This document shows positions 12,001-24,900 of a stretch of 64,000 nt of DNA, piece after piece. The position numbers were made by a program, and so were the translations under genes. Within the stretch, counting starts at the first letter, position 1. Every line of letters begins with the position of its first letter. The notes beneath the pieces are model-generated. The model saw only the letters and a program-made list of their open reading frames with translations. It was not told the origin of the DNA and ran no database searches. This DNA is from Megamerina dolium (Eukaryota > Arthropoda > Insecta > Diptera > Megamerinidae), in assembly GCA_963854835.1 (NCBI GenBank), contig OY978526.1:704001-768000 (forward strand), given 5' to 3'.

Positions 12001-13844
12001 AAAATTTACCAAATCATCAAAAATGTTTTAGAGAAAAAAAAACATTATAATTTTAGGTTAAAAAAAAATTACCAAAACGGCAACGCTAACCACTACTTTT
12101 TTTTCTAAAAACAATTTGAACATGTGAACTATTAAACTGTATTTATATTGAAAAATTACTATATCGTTTTTGCAAAATCATTGACCACCAGTTATAATAG
12201 CAGATAAAGTATCTGTCTTGGTTTTACCATACCTTAACAAGGTTCATTTCTATTTGGAGTTGTGAAATATTTTCAAGACTATACAATGTTGAATAAAATA
12301 TTATAATTATTCTAGCTTATATAATGGAGCTATTCCATTTAATGGATTATCGTCAATCAAATTCTCTTACTTGATAATAAGAATAACTCAATTACAATTA
12401 ACTAATGCTATGTCTTGACCGACTTTTCTAATCATGTTTAACACTAAACATGCTTTGATAAACCAAGGCTGGCTTCACCAGTAAATCGTTGTATTCCTTT
12501 GCATAAAAGTTTTCTTTTACACCAAAGAATAAAATATACCACTCCAAGCATATATTTGAATCAAGTTACAACAATACCCGGTAAAAAAATAGGAGAGAAA
12601 AGCTATGTAGTCTCACGAATGAAGCAGAAATAAAAAAGCAACAAACATATAAAAAAGAAACACATAAAAACATATAAAACATATAAAAAAGAAACACACG
12701 CTATATTGTACAATGTACGCCAAAGCCAAGGGATAACTGTTTCTAATTAATTTACCTAATATTCCTAAACCATCTTTAAAGGTGCCTAAAGTACAATTAG
12801 GATTATCGTATACATTCTTTTTCATATGCATTCCTGCGCTAACCTTGTTTTGTTGTGTGATTTGTTTCTAAACAGTGATCTGTTCACAATACTTGCATAT
12901 ATTTAAATGGAATTAGAGGGTTTTTTTTGCACTTAATTATCATTATCTAAAAAAAACTTAATTAACTGTTATTTGTTTAAATACACACAAAGGTGTACAA
13001 TTAGTTAAGTATTTATTTTAAACATGCACAACGTAACAAGTTAATTCAATTAAACATCGAGCCAACTGGACTGTCATTCAGCATTCGTCTATTAACACAC
13101 TAGTACAATTTTAACCCGACTTAAATGCTATGGAAGAAAAACTGTTGAAAAAAGCATGAAATATTCATGTACATTCACCGAAAAATTGTTCGGTATTTCG
13201 CATCAATGTGATGCTTAATTTGCAATAATTTAATTTAATTTTTTCCTCAAAAAATGGTTATAAAAGGTAACAACTAATCATTATCTTACCCTAACAGGTA
13301 TAACACTCCGCAGAGATGAAGTCTGAAAGAAAAAAGGCGATAAAACTCATTTACATTCGTTAATATACCTCAATTCGTTGTGTACCTATCTTTAATAACC
13401 TCCTAATTAATTCTAACTTAATATTGTAAGAAAAAAAAAAATCAATAATCACAGCTCAACACATTATGTACCGTTATTGTTTGTGAGAAAAATTCCTCTT
13501 GAAAGAATAATGGCAAAAGGAATAAAATCATTCAAACCAAAAATAGCTACTTTCTCACATATGTAAATGCCGGATAACTGTTAAATTTTCTTGCTTTTTG
13601 AAATCCATCAACGTGAAAATTTGGAAAATATTTTGACACATTAACCCCCAGTATAAGGGTCAAACATGTAAAATGCATGTCTTCTTTTTGTTGATTATTA
13701 CTAATTTTATTCAATTAACATACAAAAACTTGCACATATTTTCTATTATTCAAATAATGAAAATAATCAAAATATTCGTTTTGATTTAAAAAATAAAAAA
13801 AGTAAAAATTCATAATCTTGTACTCAAATAGAGGAAAAATAATT

Positions 13845-13985
13845 TTGACACTTCCTGAACACTTTTTGACATTCCTCCTAAATTGATTGATATTATGAGA
13901 CATAGCAATTTTGACCATACCTGAATAAGTTTTGACATATCCTCTGCACGACAGAAGAACGATTTTACGATTGTCGTATTTTGTT
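13845..13985. repeat. Dispersed repeat shared with 55935-56075
   Basis: Both copies alternate ttttgacac(t)tcctgaaca-like phrases and end in tatcctctgc(a/t)cgac followed by ttacgattg. The motif 'attttgac...ctgaa' recurs three times within each copy. No coding content. Confidence 0.6.
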
Positions 13986-14331
13986 CATTAACTATGATTT
14001 GATCCCAAGAAAAATAAAATTAGAAAATTGCGCCCATCAGAGAGGATTATATTGTAATCGTGATTGAATTTTTCATCTACTTGAATCTTGAATACAACCA
14101 CAAGTAAAAACTGTCGTCGGCTGGTTGTCGGTTATGCCTCAACTATTAAAAATGTATGTAAATGTCATGGTATAATAACAAAAGTAGAGCTATTATACAA
14201 GATTTTACTTTGCTGCGACTTATATTATCGTCAAACACGTATGTATGTTTCTTCTTTACTTCTTATTCTTTCCCTATATGTTTGTTATACTTTTGTTTAC
14301 TTCTCCTCTTTCATTCGTCTGAGATCTCTTA

Positions 14332-14856
14332 TAGCCTAGACAGATGGCAGCCTAATTCCGGATTACCGAGTTAATTCGAATTAACTCGGGCATTAACTGC
14401 AGCTAATCCGCATAAACTCTATGAGTTAATTCTCAAAATAAAAGAGGATTAGGGCAATTTGCGATGGCAACACTGCTGAAAATTATCTATTGTGAATTTT
14501 TCTCCATCCATTTTACAAAATATTAGGTATGTTCGCAACAAAAAACTCAACAATTGTTAACAGTTTTCAACATGAAAAGTGTTGGCGAACAAATAAATCC
14601 AGCTGTCAATTACGAACGGTGAATGTCAATTTACAAGTTTCTGATAGTTTTCAGTTCACGTACTTCTTGTAGATTTTCTCATATCGAGAGTGATAGATGA
14701 CAGAAATTGATAGTGATAGTAATGTAAGTGGACAGACCTAATAAAACAGCAATCAGCCGTTTAGTTAATCCGCAATATTGCCATCTGTCAGGTTATTATT
14801 TTATTCGGATTAAGTGCGCCGGTAATCCGGAATTAGGCTGCCGTCTGTCTAGGCTA
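14332..14856. mobile_element. 525-bp MITE (TAGCCTAGACAG family), complete copy
   Basis: The ends are inverted repeats: TAGCCTAGACAGATGGCAGC on the left, and on the right the complement of the same with AATTCCGGATTACC inside. The inverted repeats run to about 35 bp. The flanks are TTA at 14329-14331 and TTA at 14857-14859, the 3-bp target duplication typical of PIF/Harbinger. There is no frame of useful length. The interior contains aacaattgttaacagttttc and gatagtgatagtaatgtaag, and resembles the region 38140-38410 inside the decayed Harbinger element. Confidence 0.9.
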
Positions 14857-14902
14857 TTATTGCTTTACCATTATATTTATACCATGATAAATATGTATGT
14901 AT

Positions 14903-15242
14903 TGTAACGAGTATCTGTGGTTATTTATTACTAATTGTGAATAGCTCGAATAATAGTAGCATCGAGACGAATGTCAACAAAACGTAATAGGGTTTACCAG
15001 AACAAGCCAACAAGAAAGAAAGAGAACAAACTAGATAACGACAAAAGAAGATTCTAGGGTGTTACCACAGAGTATAAATAGGGCGAGTTGTTGACAAACG
15101 AATCAATGCAATTTCGAAAGTGATCGAGGCAACATAACACGATAGAAGTTAAAATAGCAAGTACATTAAAGAGTGATTGCAAATAGAAGTATCGATTAAA
15201 TAAAATGTTGTTGTATATAGTTCGTACAAAATAAGCGTTACA
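14903..15242 (+). repeat. Probable solo LTR of an LTR retrotransposon
   Basis: A 340-bp segment begins TGTAACGAG and ends AAGCGTTACA, the short TG...CA inverted tips of an LTR. It contains a TATA-like agTATAAATAggg at about 15070 and AATAAA at about 15198, in the right order for a U3-R-U5 unit. There is no second LTR or internal gene beside it. The flanking 4 bp (GTAT and GTTA) are not an exact duplication, so the exact limits are uncertain. Confidence 0.7.
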
Positions 15243-15599
15243 GTTATTTGTTCACATATGTATATGTCCAGCCAAAAGTGCGACTCGATATGCTTTTGGT
15301 CTGCGTTTCCTTGACCATATTTCTGATATATCTACCGCTATTCTAGGGGTTGGATTGTCTGTTTTTTTGGAAACCCGTAATATAATTTAGATATCTTCAT
15401 CACAACACCGGGCCTATCTACACTTAGCAGAAAAAGTGTACATACAACAAGTAAGTAATTCTTCGCTGCACTAAATACCAATAAGGAAACAATTTTTCTC
15501 AAAAGAAATTATTTTTTATTTAAAAGTTAGAGTATTATGTTTACTTTAAGCCCAAATACATTAAATTATAATGTACAGAAAAATTATGAGAAATAAAAG
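15243..15599. other. Intronic stretch without recognised features
   Basis: No coding or repeat feature was recognised. AT-rich from 15480 onward. Confidence 0.4.
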
Positions 15600-15935
15600 A
15601 ATTCAAAAGCACCTGTTAATTGGTCAGAAAAAGTCTACGTACAGAAACGAAAACGGGACTTCCCCGCTCATTTGCTCGATCGCTCGTGCCAGTTTTTTTT
15701 TCACAAGTTCTATATTTAATACGTATCGTGGTTCGATTTTGTGCTTTGAATAATCTATTTCAAGAAGCTTAATAAAGACGAATTCAAAAAGAATGGAAAT
15801 TGGAGTTGAAGAACGGAAAATTATAATAAAATTATGGAAAGAAGTCCAAACTTTCCGTGAAATTGCTAAAACCCTTGGGAGAGCCCACCCCACAATTCAA
15901 ATGGTGATGAATAATTTCAAAAAACTGGAACTTTC
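15600..15935 (+). mobile_element. 5' fragment of a Tc1-like element
   Basis: The tip ggtcagaaaaagtctacgta resembles the ends of the Tc1 element at 2607. Downstream, the frame starting ATG at 15793 encodes about 48 residues with an HTH pattern (EERKIIIKLWKE, FREIAKTLGRAHPTIQMVMNNFKK), like the N-terminus of Tc1 transposases. The homology then stops, with no catalytic domain and no second inverted repeat found. Confidence 0.7.
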
Positions 15936-16124
15936 GTGTTCGTTCACGAAATTACATTTTACATTTCTATTTTATTTTTCATTATTGCGCGCGCTTGCAT
16001 TTCCATTTAAAAGGCAAAAAACCAGGTAAACATGCATATTATTGTATATTGTTTTCATTCGTTTGAGACAATCGCGAATTTCAAACATTAGTAGTAATTA
16101 CATGAGCAAAAATCCTTTTTTTTA

Positions 16125-17356
16125 CAGGGTGATTTTTAGCAACTTTTTTTTTTTGGCAACACTGTTTTTTGCAGCTCAGCTGTTTTCGTGTAACATGTTA
16201 TTGTCAAACATGTTCAGTTTGGTCTATAATTTAACCATGAATCAACTTATGAACGAACAACACCAGCAGATTATTGAATTTTATTATCAAAATTCATGCT
16301 CGGTTAAGAAAGTGCATCGTGCACTTCTTTCATTTTATGGTTTGGGCGACCTTCTGAGGCGGCTATTTGGAATCTTGTGACTAAATTTCGCACCAAATTT
16401 ACATTTACATTATTGGACATTAAACCACCAACACGCATACGTGGAGTGCGGACAGAAGAAAATATCGCAGCTGTATCCGCCAGTGTTGTTGATAATCGTG
16501 AATTATCGATTCGGCGCCGTTCGCTTCTGTTACTCCACTACGTGGAAAATTTTGCGGAATGATTTGAGTGTAAAACCATTTAAAATACAGCTGGTGCAAG
16601 AATTAAAGCCACACGACCTACCACAACGGCTAACTTTTGGTGAATAGGCGCTGGCAAAGTTGGATGAAGGTCCGCTTTTTTATCGAAAAATTGTGTTCAG
16701 CGACGAAGTTCATTTCTGGTTGAATGGATTCGTGAACAATCGAAATTGCCGTATTTGGTGTGAAGGGCAGCCAGAAGCATTGCAAGAACTGCCAATGCAT
16801 CCCGAAAAATGCTCTGTTTGGTGTGGAGTATGGGCCGGTAACATCATTGGACCGTACTTTTTCAAAGATGACAAAGGCAGGAACGTCACTGTGAATGTCG
16901 AGCGCTACCGTGCGATGATTACAATAAGACGGTGCCACAAGCCACACAGCACGCGAAACAATGGCCCAATTGAGAAGCGAGTTCGGTGAACAGTTTATTT
17001 CACGTTTGGGGCCGGTCAATTGGCTGCCCAGATCGTGCGATTTAACGCCTTTAGACTATTTTTTGTAGGGCTATGTTAAGGCTCATGTCCATAGCGACAA
17101 GCCCGCAACGGTTAACGCACTGGAAGTTAATATTGAAGAATTTATTCGTGAGATACTGGCCGATATGTTGCAGAGAGTATGCCCAAATCGGACCCAGCGT
17201 ATGAACCATTTGACCGGTTAACATTTACATGAAATCATCTATAAACATTGGATTATATAGATCGTTCTATCGACTCAAATAAAGATTTCATACATTTCTC
17301 TAAATTTTACGTGCTTTTTTTTTATCAAATCCGAAGGCTCTTAAAAAATTACCCTG
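16125..17356 (+). mobile_element. DD41D (rosa-type) mariner, decayed
   Basis: A 1232-bp element starts CAGGGTGATTTTTAGCAAC and ends in the near-complement AAAAAATTACCCTG, with TA on both sides (16123-16124 and 17357-17358). It carries a transposase remnant starting at the ATG near 16238. Related broken copies lie at 8860-9125 and 49161-49842. It is inside the Fas1 intron. Confidence 0.88.
16238..17222 (+). pseudogene. DD41D transposase remnant
   Basis: The N-terminus (MNQLMNEQHQQIIEFYY) is followed by RTEENIAAVSASV and FSDEVHFWLNGF with the first catalytic D. Then come NCRIW, HPEKCSVWCGVWAG and IGPYFF, a DGATSHTAR block with the second D, and WLPRSCDLTPLDYF with the third. There are 41 residues between the second and third D, which defines the group. 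Several frameshifts, a stop just before DGA and one after DYFL show that it is inactive. Confidence 0.87.
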
Positions 17357-18187
17357 TACTATTCTTAAACAAATCACTCTGAGCAAAGACAAATCGTAAT
17401 ACAAAACAAACCACCAACCCAGAAGCTGTCAATGCTTTTTAGAAAATTTGTTTAAATGAAATTTAGATTTTGTCGTTACCTTTAACCACTTGCTACAGAT
17501 GCCATATCGTCGTCGTATTGCAATGTTGCTGTCGCAGTGAATCTGTTTACTACTTTATGCATTCTGTTATACTTTAGACGTGTGTATGTATGCCTGTGTA
17601 CGTACACGAAATCCGTATTCAGCGATGATCATCTGATCTTCACTATAAGATCAGAGACAATAGCGGCAGGCGGTTATCAGGTCAGAGTTAAATTTAAAAG
17701 GTCAATTGCGAATTTAAACGAATATGTAAAAATAAAACATACTAATGAAAAAAATTGCACTCATCCACTACCAGTGGCTTACGTCATGTAAAAAATCTGT
17801 AAATTCCTATAAAGCTGTAAGCAATTCGATATAAAAAATGTAAGGAATGAACTAAATAAAAACAAAAACGAAAAAAATAAATATTCTAGCGCTGTCAGAT
17901 ATTCATCATATCATGTCTGTCTTTCAATTCCTGTTTTTATTGCGTTTTCATCACTATATATAAGAGATGTCAATAATACTGATAAACTGTTACCTAGAAT
18001 CTAATGTATAGGCTTCTTTGCCTGTTTAAATGTGCATTAGAATGTAGAAAAAACATTCAAGGACAACACACGATGCTCTCATTTCAAAATTAGGTCAAAA
18101 GGTATTCGGTTTTAGTGTGGTCAAATTAACATTTTACAAACACACAAAATTATATACGTGCATATGCCAAATTTTGATATAGCTTAC
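17357..18187. other. Fas1 intron next to the first exon
   Basis: No feature was recognised beyond AT-rich sequence. The donor (CAG|GTAAGC) of the first coding exon lies at its right edge. Confidence 0.5.
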
Positions 18188-18310
18188 CTGTGATAAATCG
18201 GGATCATCTCTTAACTTATCCAAAATAGTCGAGTACACAACTGACTGCAACATGATGAATGCTAATAGCAGGACTCTCAAAGCCTTTGTGTAGGATTTAC
18301 GGAAAATCAT
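18188..18310 (-). CDS. Fas1: Fasciclin 1, first coding exon (signal peptide)
   Basis: ATG at 18310 gives 41 codons ending at a canonical donor (CAG|GTAAGC) in phase 0, which matches the acceptor at 5616. The product begins with a basic n-region (MIFRKSYTKALR), a hydrophobic core (VLLLAFIMLQSVV) and a small-residue cleavage zone (VYS). It then has the start of FAS1 domain 1 (DKLRDDPDLSQ), which continues naturally into FYSLLEQDRIANS in the next exon. The open frame extends further upstream (to 18412), but the ATG just before the hydrophobic core gives a normal signal peptide. The intron to exon 2 is 12,571 bp, swollen by transposons. Confidence 0.85.
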
Positions 18311-18554
18311 AGCGGCGTAGTGATACTTCCTACTTTTTAAAAACCTCGCAAAATTTGTCCAAGAAAGCTTACGAGCCTCTGGTACTTCTGAAATCCTTTC
18401 TTTTTTTTTCAATTATCTTATTTTGTTTCGTTCTACTGTATTGTACAGGCAAGAATATATGTTGCAATGCTAGCACATAATGTTCAATTGATTTATTTGT
18501 GACGTAGACAATGCTATAAATGCTACCTCATTGAACTAAAAAATTAGTAGCACC

Positions 18555-18645
18555 ATGTTCTGAATTTCATTCTTAATAGAATAATTTAGTTTTCAAATCA
18601 ATAAAATTGTAAATTTCACATCTCAACACTTGAAATTCAGAACAT
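18555..18645. repeat. Short inverted repeat upstream of Fas1
   Basis: ATGTTCTGAATTTCA at 18555-18569 is repeated as its exact complement at 18631-18645, giving a 91-bp unit with an AT-rich centre. It could be a tiny MITE or a local hairpin. It lies about 245 bp upstream of the Fas1 start codon. Confidence 0.7.
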
Positions 18646-19708
18646 AGTTTTTATTTTTGATCAATTGGTAAAATCGATTTCAGCGAAATGAAAACATCAA
18701 ACATCATTGGTCAGAAGGTAAGCTTAGCACGAAACACATACATATGTATTTACATATGAACGTACATATGTATATAACATATTTATCTACTGAAGACAAA
18801 TAATTATGATTTTTAAAAACTACTTTTATGGATAACTAAATTATCATATACTATTTTTTGCTGATAATTACTATATTTATTAAAATCCTTTTGTGATTTG
18901 GTGTTTTTAAAAGAATTGTTTGCTATTTGCTTTTGTTTAGTTTGAATGAATATTCTGTAATTTGTTATTCACTTGATTAACGAGGAAGCCAAGGACATAT
19001 GCAGTGAACCATTTTATTCGTGTCCTTTTTTGTGTTACCGTTATGTCACAAGGTTGCTACGTCATTCACAAAACAGAAAATAGTTTTATAGTTTTTCATC
19101 ATTTGCAAAGTAATATTTCTGTGCTTGCGAGTGCAAAACTTTTGGTAGACGCGTAATGTTAAGCAATTATACTTTTGTTTCCAATTTATACTATTATATA
19201 GTAGAAGCTGCAACAACAGTGAAAATCATAGTCAAAATCAATAACTGGATATAACCGTTCTCATAAAAAGATACATATATACATATATAAAATACTATTT
19301 CTTGAACAAAAAAAAAAAGCAAGTGCATATCACACCCTCAAAGCCTACGACATTCAGCTACACTTATCAACCAGGAACGACACCACGCAACGCGCCACTA
19401 CAAACAACTGAAATCCGCAAGATATTTAGTAGAACAAACAAGTAGTATTCGTTGGATAGTAGAAGTCACCGCAGGGGTGTTGCCAGAAATATTTCTAAAA
19501 TTAATGGCCTTGTCCCTTGAAATACATAATTCCGTTGCGTCAAAGTTATCAGTTGGAAGCGATAGTGGAGGAAATAATCAATGAATAATGTATCAACAAT
19601 TGCATTCGTAAATCTATAATTTAGTCTTTATGTATTTTATTTCAACACAGTGTTATTATATTTCTTATTATTTTCTTTTTGTTGTATTTTAGTTTATTTA
19701 TTTCCTTA
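18646..19708. other. Intergenic or Fas1 upstream stretch
   Basis: No coding region was recognised. It would hold Fas1 5' UTR and promoter sequence if transcription starts here, but no clear core promoter could be chosen. Confidence 0.4.
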
Positions 19709-20288
19709 TAGCCTAGACAGACGGCAGCCTAATTCCGGATTATCGAGTTAATTCGAATTAACTCGGGCATTAACTGCAGCTCTTAATAGCCTAGACAGAC
19801 GGCAGCCTAATTCCGAATTCCCAAGTTAATTCGAATTAACTCGGGCATTAACTGCAGCTAATCCGCATTAACTCGACGAGTTAATTCTCAAAATTAAAGA
19901 GGATTAGGGTAATTTTCGATGGCAACACTACTGAAAATTTTCTATTGTGAATTTTTCTCGATCCTTTTTACAAAATATTAGGTTGTTCGCCAACAAAAAA
20001 CTTTCAACAATTGTTAACAGTTTTCAACATGAAAATGCGTTGGCGAACAAATAAATCCAGCTGTCAGTTACTAACTGTGAATGTCAATTTATAAGTTTCT
20101 GATGGTTTTCAGTTCACGTAATTCTTGTAGATTTTCTCATATCGAGAGTGACAGATGACAGAAATTGATAGTGATAGTCATGTAAGTGATCAGACCTACT
20201 AAAACAGCAATCAGTCGTTTAGTTAATCCATAATACTGCCGTCTGTCAGGTTAATATTTTATTCGGATTAAGTGCGCCGGTAATCCGG
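19709..20288. mobile_element. TAGCCTAGACAG MITE, near-full copy plus a 5' stub
   Basis: A 75-bp left end (19709-19783), preceded by TTA, is followed directly by a nearly complete second copy (19787-20288) preceded by TTA/TAA. The main copy aligns along its whole length with 14332-14856. It stops inside the right inverted repeat after ggtaatccgg, lacking the last 27 bp or so. The arrangement suggests one copy inserted into or recombined with another at the 3-bp target. Confidence 0.87.
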
Positions 20289-21189
20289 CGCACAACATTT
20301 ATATTAATGATATTCATCAGCTGTCCATTAAACGGGGTTGCTTTCGTCCTTCGCTTAAATTTACGCACTGAAATTTTCGCTTAAACTTACACAATTTGTG
20401 TAAACCATCTCTCATGTAAATTTTGACAGTTGATTTACGAGCTCGTAACACGACGTTGTTTGCGAAAATAGATGCAAAAATTATGGAAGAAGGTGATAGA
20501 AAATAACATGTATGCAAAAATGTTTGCACCTTTAGCTCTTAATAAATGACACTCGTGCCCTTCATATTACTATGTTACGTCACCGGGACTGTTTTTACTG
20601 GGTATCTTTTGATATACGAGTAGAAATAAGTACATAATAAGTGATTTAATTTTGATAAGCGATTTTTTAAGTTTTCACATGTGTAACAATGAAACATGAA
20701 ATTAATATTATTGTTTAGCGATAAATGTAAAACATTACACTTTTTGTTGAATAATAATAAACGACTTGATAAACATCATCACATCTTACTTCATCAAATT
20801 TATTTTTTAGAATCCAACAGAATTTTTTATCCTCATCTACCATTAAAAAATTTTTCACAGTCCGAAAACTACGGGACACATTCTGGACTAATATGACTCC
20901 ATACCACGAACAGTTGAAAAAGCAAAGTCGGCGTTACACAATAACTTTCACTTACACATTCCGGATAAAATGGACTGGGGGTATGAGAACACCCCATTCA
21001 ATGGTCCAATCCATTCCTTCACGGACGTGCATAGGGAGTGTTTCATATAGAAGTTGGCCATAAATAGTAAACCTACAATTTTTAAATTTGGTACACAAGC
21101 TTCTTAGATAATGATTAGTAATTAATGCTACAATGAACTTAATCCGTGTACAATTACGCCCCCTTCCCATAAAACGCAATTGCAATATA
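20289..21189. other. Intergenic stretch without recognised genes
   Basis: Short open frames on both strands have no visible family motifs. A segment about 20340-20450 (gcttaaacttacacaatttg, gagctcgtaacacgacgt) resembles 61340-61430 (acttacgagctcgtaaaaca, ttacacaaattgtgt) in inverse orientation, so part is a dispersed repeat. Confidence 0.45.
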
Positions 21190-21340
21190 TAGTCGATATA
21201 TCACTGAAAAGGTATTAAAAGGCCTTTCTTTTGATACCCATTTTGTAAGATAAGATTTTGAATTTATTGAGTAATTTCGATCGCAAATTTGAACTTTGAC
21301 CCTGTGCTACGGCTTATATGGGCGTTGCCGCCAAAAAAAA
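21190..21340. repeat. Dispersed repeat shared with 28826-28940 and 30690-30800
   Basis: The phrase ttgagtaatttcgatcgcaa, followed by atttgaactttgacc, occurs here and inverted at about 28840 (ttgcgatcgaaattactcaa). The flanking 'gaaaaggtatta' and 'gatacccattttg' also match inverted. The third copy shares ggtatcaaaa, tttgacctt and tgggcgt. These copies bracket the WDR36 gene. Confidence 0.65.
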
Positions 21341-21509
21341 AGCGTTGGTTTTTATATGAACAAAAATAGGATCTATACGAAAAACAATTTTTTTGCGTTC
21401 AGTGGAAATCTGCACTTTTGCCATTTTTAAGTTTAATTTGTAAGGCTTTAATTAGATTAAATTAAATGTTTTTTCCTTTTTCCTTTTTCTTCATCAATTT
21501 GCAGTCTTA

Positions 21510-21711
21510 TGCTGCAACTAGCCACCGACGTAGCGTACGTACGTACTTGCCGTACGTAAGAACATACAAAATTGCATTGATTCTGTCGGCTACGAGCAAC
21601 GTCTACGTCACCGTCATACGGTGGTGAGTTTTCGTTAACACGACGTTCCCATAAGATAGGTCGTGTCAGCTGACACGTTCTACGTTTTTACGTCGGTGGC
21701 TAGTTGCAGCA
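21510..21711. mobile_element. 202-bp MITE (TGCTGCAACTAG family), copy 1
   Basis: Perfect 23-bp inverted ends begin TGCTGCAACTAGCCACCGAC. The flanks are TTA at 21507-21509 and 21712-21714. The interior has a cgtacgtacgtac run and the palindrome gtgtcagctgacac. No coding capacity. It lies 273 bp upstream of the WDR36 start codon. Other copies are at 42413-45706. Confidence 0.93.
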
Positions 21712-21984
21712 TTAATTTTTAAGCGGTTCGATGCAGCGAAAATACTTACTTGACTTGCTTGTATAAGCGCAAGAACGTAATGCAGCATTACCCACCACTA
21801 ATCGGTTTATCGATCGGTTATCGTCCATCCCTACCTTATCCACATGTTTTTTGGCTAGTTTTTTGTTTTGGGAAAGAAGAACGTGTGGCGGTTATACAAA
21901 TTGGTGAATTTTGTTTTTTTTTTTTATATTCGGAATAATAATTCAATTTGTAAATACTAGAAATACTACACATACAATAAAAAT

Positions 21985-24900
21985 ATGCACAGTGATAACA
22001 GCAGTATAATATTTCGTCGGAATCGGGCTCTTGGTTTTGTGACTAATCATGTACCAGCTGTAGCACGTTACGTTCAAAGTCGAAAGGATACTCTTATAAC
22101 TACCTGCATTGGTCGCTTCTTTCAAGTCTACACAGCAAGTCATTTTCGTCTATTATATGTAAGTGCGGCACACCCAGACGTGATTACAGCGTTAACTGCA
22201 GACCGTTCTTATATATACACTGCTAGTAATAAATGTATTTTCGCATGGAGATCTGGAAAACACAAGAGGCATATTTATCGCGGTCATACACGAAATGTTC
22301 ACTTACTATTGCCATTTGGGAAAAATCACTTGATAGCCGTTGACGAAGAGAATGTTCTAAAAGTTTGGGATATATTTTCTGAAACAGTGTACTTGGATGT
22401 AGCATTTAATCAAAAAGAATTTTTGGTTTCTGCTATAGCACACCCGCCTACATACATAAATAAAATAATATTGGGATCACACCAGGGACTGTTAAAAATA
22501 TGGAATTTGAAAAATAATTCGTTAATTTACACTTTTCATGGCCGGAACAGTCGAATTACCTGTTTAGAACCAGCACCAGCTTTGGATATTGTTGCTATTG
22601 GATATTTTGATGGGGCTGTCACTTTAATGAATTTGAAATATAATGACGTGCTAATGGAGTTTAAACAAGATTGGGGGTGTGTTACTCAAATAACGTTTCG
22701 TACAGATGGCCCTCCATTAATGGCAACTTCAAGTAATAATGGTAACATTGTTTTTTGGAACTTAGAAGAACAAAAGGTATATTTATATAGCTCTTAATAA
22801 TGTACAAAACATACAAATATTGCTAATGAATTACAATTTTAGATAATGAGTCAAATTCAGGCGCATGATGATTCCGTAACTACTAGCATATGTTTTCATA
22901 ACGAACCAATCCTTTTGACAACCTCTCCTGATAATTCTATGAAGCTGTGGATTTTCGATATGACAGATGGCGGTGCTCGATTACTTCGCATACGTGAAGG
23001 TCATACTGCATCTCCCTTATGCATTCGTTATCATGGCATCCAAGGAACATCAATTTTATCATCAGGAGAAGATAGTACACTAAGAGTATTTAATACCATA
23101 TCAGAAACGTTGAATCGGAATATGGGAAAAATGACATACAAACACAAAAGCTTGCGTAAAAAGAGTACGTGCAAACATAAACTTTGAAATAAGATTGAAG
23201 CAGAATTTTCACTTAGTTATGTACAGGTATCTAATCAATATCTGTGATAAAAAGAAATAGTCGTTGAGGTTTGTTTTATGAATTTTGCACTTGCGTTTTA
23301 TACGTCTGTTGGAAAAGAAAAAATCATGAAAAACCGGTTGACCGAATTTCCAAATTTGGACCTTTCGACAGTTTCGTATAAACTCAAGAATTAGGTAGTA
23401 GGTACCAAAAATTGTGTTGTAATTGTTCATTCTGCTCAGAGAAAATTTATTTAAGTTAACATTATTGCATTTATTTTTCTCGATTGTTTCAACATATTCA
23501 TATCCAATTTACCCGAGCTCTGGTCAAAACTTTACAAACTGTAATTGTACGGATGCTTTCCTAATCCTTTTTGTAGCTTATACTAAAGACTATGATAGTT
23601 CATTTTCTGTTAAAACTTGTACAACAAGCTATTGCAATACACTCAACAGAATCTGGAAGAAATCAGTAGTACAATTTTCGGACCCTTATTTTTCTTACTT
23701 TTTTCGGTATTTCTTGTTTTTTTGTAGGTTCTGAAGTTATGCCTTTCCTTCACTCTTTGCATCATGGATGCATTGGTTCCAGCTATTTTTGTCAAATCTC
23801 TCATAGACATTTTCTTGATTAATTAAGCTCAGTGCCTTTCATTCAAGATTCGTATTTCATTCACATTTGATTCTTCCAATTTACGGCATGTCGTCGAAAG
23901 ATCAGGTATCTGCAAACTTAATAATTATATTTTATAAACCTTTTACCTATACTGCCTATACAAAACTGCTTTTACAGTGCAAGAACAGCATTTCAAGTTG
24001 TCTAACGGTAAACACGATATCGTGATCAAACGCTATTAATTTCAATTTGAAAGTTTGTAGTTTCTTTTCGGTACAGTCCTTACTAATGCATGTTTTACGA
24101 TGCCTCCCAACAGTTGAAACCAATTAGACATTTTTGGTATACTCTATCTTTAGATTTCCTTTATGTGGCATTTTTACAAAAACACTAATTAATCATACAG
24201 ATTTTAAATATTTTGTACAGTATGAAGTAATCAGTCAAATTCATTTGTATGTGATTAGATACCTTTAAAGAAAAGAATATGCGCATGCCACCAATCGTAC
24301 AATTCACATCAGAGACTACGCGCGAAAAAGAATGGGATAATATAGCTGCGATACACACAGGAATTGTACAAACAACAACTTGGTCGTTTCATAAAAATCG
24401 AATGGGTGATCATCGTTTGGTGCCGAAAAAATTCCAAAACAAAATTCGGTCTGATTTCAAAACTGAGGCGACCTGTTTGACTTTAACACACTGCGGTAAT
24501 TTTGTAATCATCGGTAGGTTTTCCTCTATGAATTGTGAATTAAAATTACTGATCTGTAAAAATGTATCTGTAAAGGTTATTCTAATGGCGACATTGAACG
24601 TTTTAATATACAATCCGGTTTACATCGAGCTACATATGGAAATCCTGCTCACAAAATGGCTGTAATGGGTATCGCTAGTGATAACTTAAGTCAATTCGTT
24701 ATTTCCGGCTGCAGTGAAGGATTCTTAAAATTCTGGCATTTTAAGGAAAATGGTAATCATGTCTCATTACATACATACAGTTATAAATATCTATATATTT
24801 AAATATTTTTTCAGTCACAAAATCGGCCACTACGTTAAAATTTCAAGATGGCATAGCCCTAATGCGCGCTCACAGGGAGAGTGCTCTGATAGCAGTTGTC

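Larger units (their letters stand above)
10802..13844. other. Fas1 intron, AT-rich, two repeat features
   Basis: No coding region was supported. Besides the tandem duplication (11213-11398) and the dispersed repeat (11865-12000), the stretch is AT-rich with many A and T runs. Confidence 0.5.
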